Positions 1 to 5,370 of a stretch of DNA of 7,984 nt are shown here, one piece after another. Source of the stretch: Deltaproteobacteria bacterium (GTDB lineage: Bacteria > Desulfobacterota > Syntrophia > Syntrophales > UBA2210). Made by a program: the position numbers and the translations under genes. Position 1 is the stretch's first letter, and each line of letters starts with the position of its first letter. Where the stretch lies: positions 1 through 7,984 of the forward strand of contig DSBH01000032.1 of NCBI GenBank assembly GCA_011056825.1, given 5' to 3'. The notes below the pieces were generated by a model, which was given only the letters and a program-made list of their open reading frames with translations, was not told where the DNA came from and did not search any database.

Positions 1-1908
1 ATATTGAGGCGGGAAATCATTCGGAGCATCAACGAGGAAAAACGCGCCATCGTAGGGCCCGCATTAAAATCACGGGAGGAAATCGTGGGTCTGGTGCTGC
101 GGGACGCCGACCTGGTTCAGTCCATGCAGGAGCTGGCCCGGCGTGAAGATCGTGATTACCAGGACGTAGTTGAAGAGGCATCCCGGTATCTTCATGAAAT
201 CGCGGCCGATTATCGGGACAGCTACATCGCCTTTCTCGACCGGCTGCTGACTTGGGTATGGAACAATATTTACGACGGCATCGTCATTGACCGCGAGGGA
301 CTGATTCGAATACGGGAACTTTCAAAAAAAATGCCTTTCGTTGTTGTTCCCTGCCACAGGAGCCATATCGACTACCTCCTGATACACTATATTTTTTATT
401 ATAATAATATTCAGCTTCCCTTTATCGCTGCGGGAAACAATCTCAACATCTGGCCTCTCGGCCACATTTTCAGAAGGGCGGGAGCGTTTTTCCTGAGGAG
501 AACCTTTGCGGGCGACGCGCTCTACCGGCTCGTTTTTGAAAAATATCTCAAGGTTCTCATTCAGGAAGGCCATCCGCTGGAATTTTTCATCGAAGGTGGC
601 CGCAGCCGGACCGGCAAAATGGTCATGCCCCGCTACGGCCTGCTTTCCATGGTTATACAGGCCTACCGCGAAAAGGCCTGCGATGATATCGCCGTGATTC
701 CCGTCTATATAGGGTACGACCGTGTGGTCGAAGAGAAATCCTACCTGCGGGAACTGGGTGGCGAAACAAAGGCCAAAGAGTCGACGGCCGATCTGGTCAA
801 AACGAGGCGGGTCCTGAAAAAACGGTACGGCCACGTTTATCTCAACATCGGTGAACCCATACAGGTCAGGGAATATCTCGCCCGGACCGTTCCGGCGATC
901 GACGATCGCAGCACCGAGGAACGGCAGAGCCTGTACCGGAAAATGGGGTACGAAATTGCGCTGAGAATTAACAAGGTTTCCGTGGTCACGCCTTTTGCAC
1001 TGGTGGCTGCCGCCCTACTGAGCCACTTCCGGAGGGGCATCGCCCAGGAGGATCTGAGGACCATAATCGATGAACTCTTTGATTATCTTCACTATCGAAA
1101 GGTAAAATTTTCCTCGACCCTGTCAAACATGGACCGGGCCTTCCTGGAGGCGCTGAACAATTTTGAGTCGTCCGGGTTAATAACCAAAATGGGTATCGAC
1201 GAAGAAGACGAAGACGAAGAATTCGCTGAAATTATCTATTCCGTCGACGATGAAAGCAGAATGGGGCTGGAATATTATAAGAACACGATTTTACACTTTT
1301 TCATTCCCCCAGCCTTCGTGGCCGCATCAATTCTCTCCACCGACGAAGACAGCGTAAAGCTTGAAAAAATCCTTGCCGACTATCGGTTTTTAAAAACCCT
1401 TTTCTGGAATGAATTCATATTCGACGACGAAAGCGACGATATGGAAGAAATCAGGGATACCCTGGCATATATGGCCGACCGCGGCATGATGGCCCGCCAG
1501 ACCACGTTCGACAACACCGGCTGCCTCGAAGTAACCGGCCGGGGGCGGATCAGCCTGGTGCCCTTCGCCGGGCTGATCCAGAATTATATCGAGTCCTACT
1601 GGATCATGCTCCGCGGCAGTTCCTGCCTCAAAACACGCCCGAGGGGTGAACGGGACCTGATGAAGCGGACCCACAAACTTGGAATGAAAATGTTCAGCAA
1701 AGGCGAGATTTCACGGTCGGAAGCGCTTTCCCAGGCAAACTACCGGGGCGCGCTTCGCTACCTTCGCGATATGAAAATCATCGAAACGGCCGACCGCGGC
1801 GCGGAACGTGAACGGAAGAAAGAAGGCCCCCACCTGGTGCTTACCGATGATCGGAACCGGCTTGAAACAGCGAGACAGACCTTGTTCAAGTTCGTCACGC
1901 CCCGATGA
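1..1908 (+). CDS. plsB: Glycerol-3-phosphate acyltransferase, PlsB type (5' partial)
   Basis: Catalyses the first acylation of sn-glycerol-3-phosphate to lysophosphatidate, the entry step of phospholipid synthesis; E. coli PlsB acts at the inner membrane. All four acyltransferase blocks are visible (residues counted from the TTG at 4): the HxxxxD motif in PCHRSHIDYL (H118, D123), GAFFLRRTF (160-168), FIEGGRSRTGK (195-205, E197) and IPVYIGYD (232-239, P233). The C-terminal half also follows E. coli PlsB (for example the YYKNTILHFFIPP segment). E. coli PlsB is about 807 aa with its HxxxxD near residue 306. Here the motif falls near 118 and the frame is open to the window edge, so about 190 N-terminal residues probably lie upstream and the TTG at 4 is probably internal. 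An acidic run (residues 400-406, EEDEDEE) lies in the C-terminal domain. The gene converges on eno; no partner gene is visible on this strand. Confidence 0.93.
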   Translation: MLRREIIRSINEEKRAIVGPALKSREEIVGLVLRDADLVQSMQELARREDRDYQDVVEEASRYLHEIAADYRDSYIAFLDRLLTWVWNNIYDGIVIDREGLIRIRELSKKMPFVVVPCHRSHIDYLLIHYIFYYNNIQLPFIAAGNNLNIWPLGHIFRRAGAFFLRRTFAGDALYRLVFEKYLKVLIQEGHPLEFFIEGGRSRTGKMVMPRYGLLSMVIQAYREKACDDIAVIPVYIGYDRVVEEKSYLRELGGETKAKESTADLVKTRRVLKKRYGHVYLNIGEPIQVREYLARTVPAIDDRSTEERQSLYRKMGYEIALRINKVSVVTPFALVAAALLSHFRRGIAQEDLRTIIDELFDYLHYRKVKFSSTLSNMDRAFLEALNNFESSGLITKMGIDEEDEDEEFAEIIYSVDDESRMGLEYYKNTILHFFIPPAFVAASILSTDEDSVKLEKILADYRFLKTLFWNEFIFDDESDDMEEIRDTLAYMADRGMMARQTTFDNTGCLEVTGRGRISLVPFAGLIQNYIESYWIMLRGSSCLKTRPRGERDLMKRTHKLGMKMFSKGEISRSEALSQANYRGALRYLRDMKIIETADRGAERERKKEGPHLVLTDDRNRLETARQTLFKFVTPR

Positions 1909-1957
1909 GACGGTCCTCCTGATTACCGGGTCCCGTCCGACCCGGTCGCGTCTTTTA
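1908..1957 (+). terminator. Hairpin terminator after plsB, in the plsB/eno convergent gap
   Basis: A perfect 8-bp inverted repeat, ACCGGGTC (1925-1932) and GACCCGGT (1939-1946), encloses a 6-nt loop. A weaker outer pairing AGACG (1908-1912) with CGTCT (1949-1953) is possible. TCTTTT follows at 1951-1956 on the plus strand, so it fits as a plsB terminator, although the T-run starts about 5 nt after the main stem. The other side lacks a T-run for eno, so bidirectional action is uncertain. Confidence 0.5.
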
Positions 1958-3241
1958 CTTCGTACTGTATAGAGCATCTCCCCCGCGGTAAACGGCCGAG
2001 GACCCCAGTTCTTCTTCGATACGAAGAAGCTGATTGTACTTGGCCAGTCGCTCGCTTCGCGACAGCGAACCGCTTTTGATTTGCCCGCAGTTCATTGCAA
2101 CGGCTACGTCGGCCATGAAGGAATCTTCCGTTTCTCCGGAACGGTGTGATATGACCGTCGTGTAGCCGGATTCTTTCGCGTATTGAACAGTTTCGAGTGT
2201 CTCCGAAAGTGTCCCGATCTGGTTGAGCTTGATCAGTATGGAGTTGGCCACGCCGAGCGAAACACCCTTTTCAAGACGCGACTTGGTGGTGACAAAAATA
2301 TCGTCGCCCACGATCTGAATCTTCGAACCCAACCGTTCAGTCATCATGTGCCAGCCGTCCCAGTCGTCTTCGGCCAGACCGTCTTCGATGGACACGATCG
2401 GGTAGCGGGACACGAGATCTTCGTAAAATACAATAAGTTCAGCCGCCGATTTTTCAGGCTTGCCTTCGGCTGTCAGAACGTATGTCCCGTTCCGGCAGAA
2501 AGAGTTCGCGGCGGCGTCCAGGGCAATAGCAATGTCCTTCCCCGCCTCGTAGCCGCTTCGAGTGATTGCTTCCACGATCAGCGCCAGGGCCTCTTCGTTC
2601 GACTGGAGGTTCGGCGCGAAACCGCCCTCGTCGCCCACGGCGGTATTGTATCCCTTTTCTTTCAATACCGCCTTCAATCGATGAAAGGTTTCAGCCGCCA
2701 TGCGCAACCCTTCCGAGAAGGAGGGAGCTCCCAACGGCATGATCATGAATTCCTGAATATCGACATTGTTGTCCGCATGCTGTCCGCCGTTGAGAATATT
2801 CATCATCGGCACTGGAATCTCACAGGCGGATACGCCGCCGATATAGCGGTAAAGGGGAACACCGAGCACTTCCGCGGCCGCCCTGGCGCAGGCGAGCGAT
2901 ACGCCCAGCATGGCGTTGGCGCCCAGTCTGCTCTTGTTCGGAGTTCCGTCGAGTTCGATCATGCGCAGATCGACAGCCCGCTGGTCCAGGCAACTCAAAC
3001 CGACTATCTCGGGAGCTATCGTTTCGACAACGTTACGGACCGCCTCCCTGACACCCTTGCCGGAATAACGGTCCTGATCACCGTCTCGCAGCTCCAGCAT
3101 CTCGTGCTCCCCTGTGGATGCTCCGGATGGAACGGACGCCCGCCCCCGTATGTCGGAACTGAGAATGACATCGACCTCAACGGTAGGATTGCCCCGTGAA
3201 TCGAGAATCTCCCGTGCCTGTACGTCGATAATTTCCGTCAT
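1955..3241 (-). CDS. eno: Enolase (phosphopyruvate hydratase)
   Basis: Interconverts 2-phosphoglycerate and phosphoenolpyruvate in cytosolic glycolysis and gluconeogenesis; the family is Mg2+-dependent. At 428 aa it is full length for a bacterial enolase. Visible active-site elements, with the known E. coli equivalents about 3-4 residues higher: mobile loop SVPSGASTG (36-44), H155 in NGGQHADNN, acid E205 in GDEGGFAPN, metal ligands D242, E286 (SIEDGLAEDDW) and D313 (GDDIFVT), base K338 in IKLNQIGT, H366-R367 in SHRSGETED, and K389. No catalytic residue is missing. The ATG at 3241 gives the standard TEIIDVxAREILDSRGNPT beginning and has AGAGGA 8 nt upstream (3250-3255). The gene appears monocistronic: its own promoter lies at 3276-3304, the ATPase operon ends upstream of it behind a terminator, and plsB converges on it downstream. 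Confidence 0.98.
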   Translation of the reverse strand: MTEIIDVQAREILDSRGNPTVEVDVILSSDIRGRASVPSGASTGEHEMLELRDGDQDRYSGKGVREAVRNVVETIAPEIVGLSCLDQRAVDLRMIELDGTPNKSRLGANAMLGVSLACARAAAEVLGVPLYRYIGGVSACEIPVPMMNILNGGQHADNNVDIQEFMIMPLGAPSFSEGLRMAAETFHRLKAVLKEKGYNTAVGDEGGFAPNLQSNEEALALIVEAITRSGYEAGKDIAIALDAAANSFCRNGTYVLTAEGKPEKSAAELIVFYEDLVSRYPIVSIEDGLAEDDWDGWHMMTERLGSKIQIVGDDIFVTTKSRLEKGVSLGVANSILIKLNQIGTLSETLETVQYAKESGYTTVISHRSGETEDSFMADVAVAMNCGQIKSGSLSRSERLAKYNQLLRIEEELGSSAVYRGGDALYSTK

Positions 3242-3275
3242 GACATTCGTCCTCTATCTTGATAGTGATAGCCGC

Positions 3276-3304
3276 TCTATATAACGCTTTACTCACGAAT
3301 TCAA
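3276..3304 (-). promoter_or_regulatory. Putative sigma70-type promoter of eno
   Basis: Read on the minus strand, TTGAAT (3304-3299) is followed after exactly 17 nt by TATAGA (3281-3276). Each hexamer matches the consensus at 4 of 6 positions. An overlapping TATATA would need a 15-nt spacer and is the less likely choice. Transcription would begin near 3268, giving a leader of about 27 nt that contains the AGAGGA ribosome binding site. This is a pattern match only. Confidence 0.5.
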
Positions 3305-3314
3305 GGAAACACTG

Positions 3315-3343
3315 GAAAATCGCACCGTCTCCGGTCGGAGCGG
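3315..3343 (-). terminator. Weak hairpin upstream of the eno promoter (possible second terminator)
   Basis: On the minus strand CCGCTCC (3343-3337) can pair with GGAGACGG (3332-3325) around the tetraloop GACC, leaving one bulged base. TGCGATTTTCC follows, with only four T residues set about six bases after the stem. It sits between the ATPase-operon terminator and the eno -35 box, so it could insulate eno from read-through, but the short stem and distant T-run make this a weak call. Confidence 0.25.
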
Positions 3344-3423
3344 CGGAACTGCCTGATGAACAGCGGAAAGGCGGGCTGTAATGTTTCGTGAATCGCCCGG
3401 CAGAGGCTGCGACAAGTTACATG

Positions 3424-3463
3424 AAAAAGCCGTTCCGCCGGCGGGAATGTGCCGGCGGGCAAC
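3424..3463 (-). terminator. Rho-independent terminator of the A/V-ATPase operon
   Basis: On the minus strand CCGCCGGC (3458-3451) pairs perfectly with GCCGGCGG (3442-3435) around an 8-nt loop. The outer GTT (3463-3461) and AAC (3434-3432) can extend the stem past a 2-nt bulge. AACGGCTTTTT follows, with five consecutive T residues (3428-3424). It starts 11 nt after the stop codon of the last operon gene. Position, stem strength and T-run all fit an intrinsic terminator. Confidence 0.78.
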
Positions 3464-3473
3464 AATTATCAGC

Positions 3474-3782
3474 TCACACACCCTTCATGTAACCGACGAT
3501 TTCGTTGACAATTCCCTCGACTTGATCGGCGGAAGACTTTTTAAGTTTGGCCGCCCGCCGCTCCGCTTCTTCAATTTTTCGACGGGCTTCCTCCTCGGCC
3601 TGGGTCACGATTTCTTTTTCCAGTTCCGAAGTGTCGTCGACCGCAATGTCTGACGCGAGGATTTCCTTCGCTTCGGCCCGTGCTCGCTCAGTCGTCGCTT
3701 TAGCGGCGGCTTTCGCTTCTTCTATAATCTTTTCCGCCTCCGCCTCGATATCCTTGATGCTCGTATAGGTGTCTTCCGCCAT
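3474..3782 (-). CDS. A/V-type ATPase peripheral-stalk subunit, G/H type
   Basis: A 102-aa, highly charged, Ala/Glu/Lys/Arg-rich protein with no membrane segment. Two long helices predicted to form coiled coils (about residues 6-44 and 52-82) are separated by a short break (SDIAVDDTS, 44-52), and a less charged helix ends the chain (about 84-100). Composition and size fit the small peripheral-stalk subunit of archaeal/vacuolar ATPases (AhaH/subunit G), which pairs with subunit E to hold the A3B3 head against torque. The ATG at 3782 has AGGGAG 8 nt upstream and lies 15 nt after the preceding stop, and a strong terminator follows. Oddity: in typical archaeal and Thermus operons this gene comes first, whereas here it is last, behind D and two unfamiliar genes. 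Coiled-coil composition is not specific; the call rests on operon context plus length, and another coiled-coil protein remains possible. Confidence 0.72.
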   Translation of the reverse strand: MAEDTYTSIKDIEAEAEKIIEEAKAAAKATTERARAEAKEILASDIAVDDTSELEKEIVTQAEEEARRKIEEAERRAAKLKKSSADQVEGIVNEIVGYMKGV

Positions 3783-3797
3783 GAGTTATACTCCCTG

Positions 3798-4241
3798 TCA
3801 CGCATTCCGTAGCTCTTCGTATTTTTGAATGACCAGGTATATGCCGTGATCAAAAATACGAATCGTCCTGTTTATGGTTTCCACCGCCTGGTGGTGTTCC
3901 ATGCCCGTGAGGAAAGGCGCCTGGAAATCCGCGTAAAGCCACATGTGGCGGCGCATCATGATAAGCGCATACACCGCTTCATCCAGGGGAATACCTCTTT
4001 TGAAAAATTGTTCCGCGTATCGACTGAAGTATTTTTGCACTTCAGGGTAAGGTTTTTCATCAAAATACATATCCTTCAACTTGATATAGTAATTGAGTGC
4101 GTGATCATAACATTCTTCCTCTGAAAAAGTGTGGAACGACGGCGTTCTCGGATTCGACCGTACTGCCCTGCACCATCGCCTGGACATTTCCTCCTTGTGC
4201 TGCGCCGTGATGTTGATCAACTTGTCGGAGAATGCTTGCAT
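3798..4241 (-). CDS. RsbRD_N-like helical protein (putative regulator) in the ATPase operon
   Basis: A soluble, apparently all-helical 147-aa protein with no signal peptide, membrane segment or cysteine cluster. It resembles, by memory of the pattern only, the RsbRD_N family, the N-terminal domain of RsbR-type stressosome regulators that also occurs as a stand-alone protein. Supporting features are an early W in a charged helix (RRWCRAVRSN, 21-30), a central YAEQFFKRGIPLDEAVYALI segment (75-94) and the following MRRHMW (96-101), which fit the family's 'yaeqr...Gvpl.e...a...lrr.lW' layout. No STAS, kinase or DNA-binding domain is attached. The ATG at 4241 has a strong AAAGGAG 7 nt upstream; the gap from the upstream stop is 28 nt and to the next start 15 nt, so it is co-transcribed with the ATPase genes. 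It may bind a partner or sense a signal for the ATPase, but its function is unknown. Confidence 0.5.
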   Translation of the reverse strand: MQAFSDKLINITAQHKEEMSRRWCRAVRSNPRTPSFHTFSEEECYDHALNYYIKLKDMYFDEKPYPEVQKYFSRYAEQFFKRGIPLDEAVYALIMMRRHMWLYADFQAPFLTGMEHHQAVETINRTIRIFDHGIYLVIQKYEELRNA

Positions 4242-4248
4242 GATCAGG

Positions 4249-4255
4249 CTCCTTT
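4249..4255 (-). promoter_or_regulatory. Strong Shine-Dalgarno of the RsbRD_N-like gene
   Basis: AAAGGAG on the minus strand, 7 nt before the ATG at 4241. It lies in the 28-nt gap after the DUF61-like gene and supports independent, efficient initiation of the downstream gene and the chosen start. Confidence 0.75.
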
Positions 4256-4269
4256 CAAAATATTTATTA

Positions 4270-4701
4270 TTACGCTACAAATATATATTGTGTGCACGTT
4301 TTCAACGAACTCCGTATCACCGACAGGTGCGGCTTGAAGAGAGTAACCCTGTTCATCACCGGGGACAGGTTCGTCCCGCAAATTTTCGACAAGACCTTTG
4401 CCTCTGTTCCACGAGGCGACGGAACCGCGTAGGAATTGTCCCGTGATGACACCTCGATCAGCATCGGCAACATAAAATCCTTCCGTTCTTCATCGTCAAG
4501 CATGTCGGCAAGCAGGTGCAGTTCCTTCTTTCGAAAAAAGTGGGTGCTCCCGTCACCACAGTCTATCTGGGGCGCGCTTTCGCCGAGCAGTTCCTCGATG
4601 CTTTTGCGTCGTCGTGGAACGTGGGCGTTGATGGCCCGAAACTCGTTGTAGAGATATACCTCCGCCGGCGTGTCGCCTTTTTTTGTCGCATCAGTAGGCA
4701 T
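4270..4701 (-). CDS. DUF61/UPF0216-like protein of unknown function in the ATPase operon
   Basis: A soluble 143-aa protein resembling DUF61 (UPF0216), an uncharacterised family I know mainly from archaea. The pattern fits in order (residues from the chosen ATG): NAHVPRRRKSIEELL (25-39), an acidic GDGSTHFFRKKEL (49-61), LADMLDDEERKDFMLPMLIEV (64-84, 'LPI.lEi'-type block), RGTEAKVLSKICG (97-109) and a TQYIF tail (137-141). Only two cysteines of possible interest (C48, C108) are present, with no recognised catalytic motif. Start choice: an in-frame TTG at 4719 would add six residues, but the ATG at 4701 is preceded by GGAAAGAGG and gives an 11-nt overlap with the end of subunit D (ATGCCTACTGA), a layout typical of translational coupling, so I prefer 4701. 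The last ~30 bases are markedly AT-rich. The family identification is from memory without a search; function unknown. Confidence 0.55.
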   Translation of the reverse strand: MPTDATKKGDTPAEVYLYNEFRAINAHVPRRRKSIEELLGESAPQIDCGDGSTHFFRKKELHLLADMLDDEERKDFMLPMLIEVSSRDNSYAVPSPRGTEAKVLSKICGTNLSPVMNRVTLFKPHLSVIRSSLKTCTQYIFVA

Positions 4702-5341
4702 GGGCCTCTTTCCGTTCAAGAAGCTGCTTGACGTATTTCAGCCTGGCCGTTTCCTCGCGGTCCCGCTCTTCGAATTTCATGTTCAGGTATCGAATCGTCA
4801 CATCGAGCGCGGGAATAACTATAAATTCCAAAGCGTTGTTGACCCGCTTCACCTTGTTGATTTCTGTTCCCAGCAAATCGAGCGAGTTCTGAAGCTCCGT
4901 CAGCTGAATGATTGTTTCCAGGCATTTTCGGGACTGCTCAATACTCTGAGCGAGAACCGACGAACCATCGATCCGGTTCCTGAGCTGGGCCGTGGCGGCT
5001 TCGCCTTTTTCGATCTCGAAGAAGGGCAACTTGACGCCCGCCACGTTCCTGGTACCAGAGCTCACCGTAAAGGGCATCTCTGACAGGGCCATTTCCTTTT
5101 CCAGGGGCGCCTTGCCGTGATACCCGAAGGCAACGGAGTACGCCCTGTAGGCTTCCGAAAAATCGGCAAGCAACCGTTCTCGGACGGCGGCGCATTCCTT
5201 GACGGTCTGAAGAAATTCCATGATCAGAAGCGACAACCGATCCTTGACAATCTTCTGAATCCGCGTCGCCAGCTTATGCCGCTTCTTCAGGCGGGACAGT
5301 TCCATTTTAGTGGGCCGCGGAACCTGTATCTTGATGGCCAT
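4691..5341 (-). CDS. atpD: A/V-type ATPase subunit D (central rotor stalk)
   Basis: Subunit D is the long coiled-coil axle that turns inside the A3B3 head and, with F, links it to the membrane rotor. At 216 aa it has the usual length. The N-terminal helix carries the family's PTK-x-L-x2-L-x5-LA pattern (PRPTKMELSRLKKRHKLA, 8-25). The variable middle (about 60-130) corresponds to the short globular part. The C-terminal helix has the signature TEINKVKRVNNALEFIVIP (159-177) followed by DVTIRYLNMKFEERDREE and RLKYVKQLL. Both terminal helices are intact. The ATG at 5341 has GAAAGG 8 nt upstream, 29 nt after the subunit B stop. Its last 11 bases overlap the start of the DUF61-like gene. A-B-D order is standard for A/V-type operons. 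Confidence 0.95.
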   Translation of the reverse strand: MAIKIQVPRPTKMELSRLKKRHKLATRIQKIVKDRLSLLIMEFLQTVKECAAVRERLLADFSEAYRAYSVAFGYHGKAPLEKEMALSEMPFTVSSGTRNVAGVKLPFFEIEKGEAATAQLRNRIDGSSVLAQSIEQSRKCLETIIQLTELQNSLDLLGTEINKVKRVNNALEFIVIPALDVTIRYLNMKFEERDREETARLKYVKQLLERKEAHAY

Positions 5342-5370
5342 GTGACTTGCCTTTCAGAATCTGCCGGATC

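Noticed and set aside
4..6. TTG at 4 as the true start of plsB
   Set aside because: PlsB normally has roughly 190 more residues before the HxxxxD motif and the reading frame is open at the window edge, so the gene is cut, not naturally short.
151..165. Reading the degenerate P-loop of subunit B (SGSGLPHNK, residues 157-165) as a loss-of-function defect
   Set aside because: B subunits of A/V-ATPases normally lack the Walker A lysine context; this is the family's normal state. (Coordinates here are residue numbers of subunit B, which spans 5371-6765.)
322..834. Minus-strand open frame (170 codons) inside plsB
   Set aside because: It is antisense to the acyltransferase core motifs of plsB and resembles no family.
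2183..3199. Long open frame (338 codons) on the plus strand opposite eno
   Set aside because: It lies wholly antisense to a confidently identified enolase, and its translation shows no recognisable domain or sensible composition. Such frames are common opposite codon-biased GC-rich genes.
3293..3481. Minus-strand 62-codon open frame in the 3242-3473 intergenic region
   Set aside because: It overlaps the operon terminator, the end of the stalk gene and the eno promoter, and has no good ribosome binding site or conserved-looking sequence.
4131..4446. Plus-strand frames of 68 and 105 codons across the DUF61/RsbRD-like gap
   Set aside because: They are antisense to two packed genes with good starts and Shine-Dalgarno sites and show no domain-like features.
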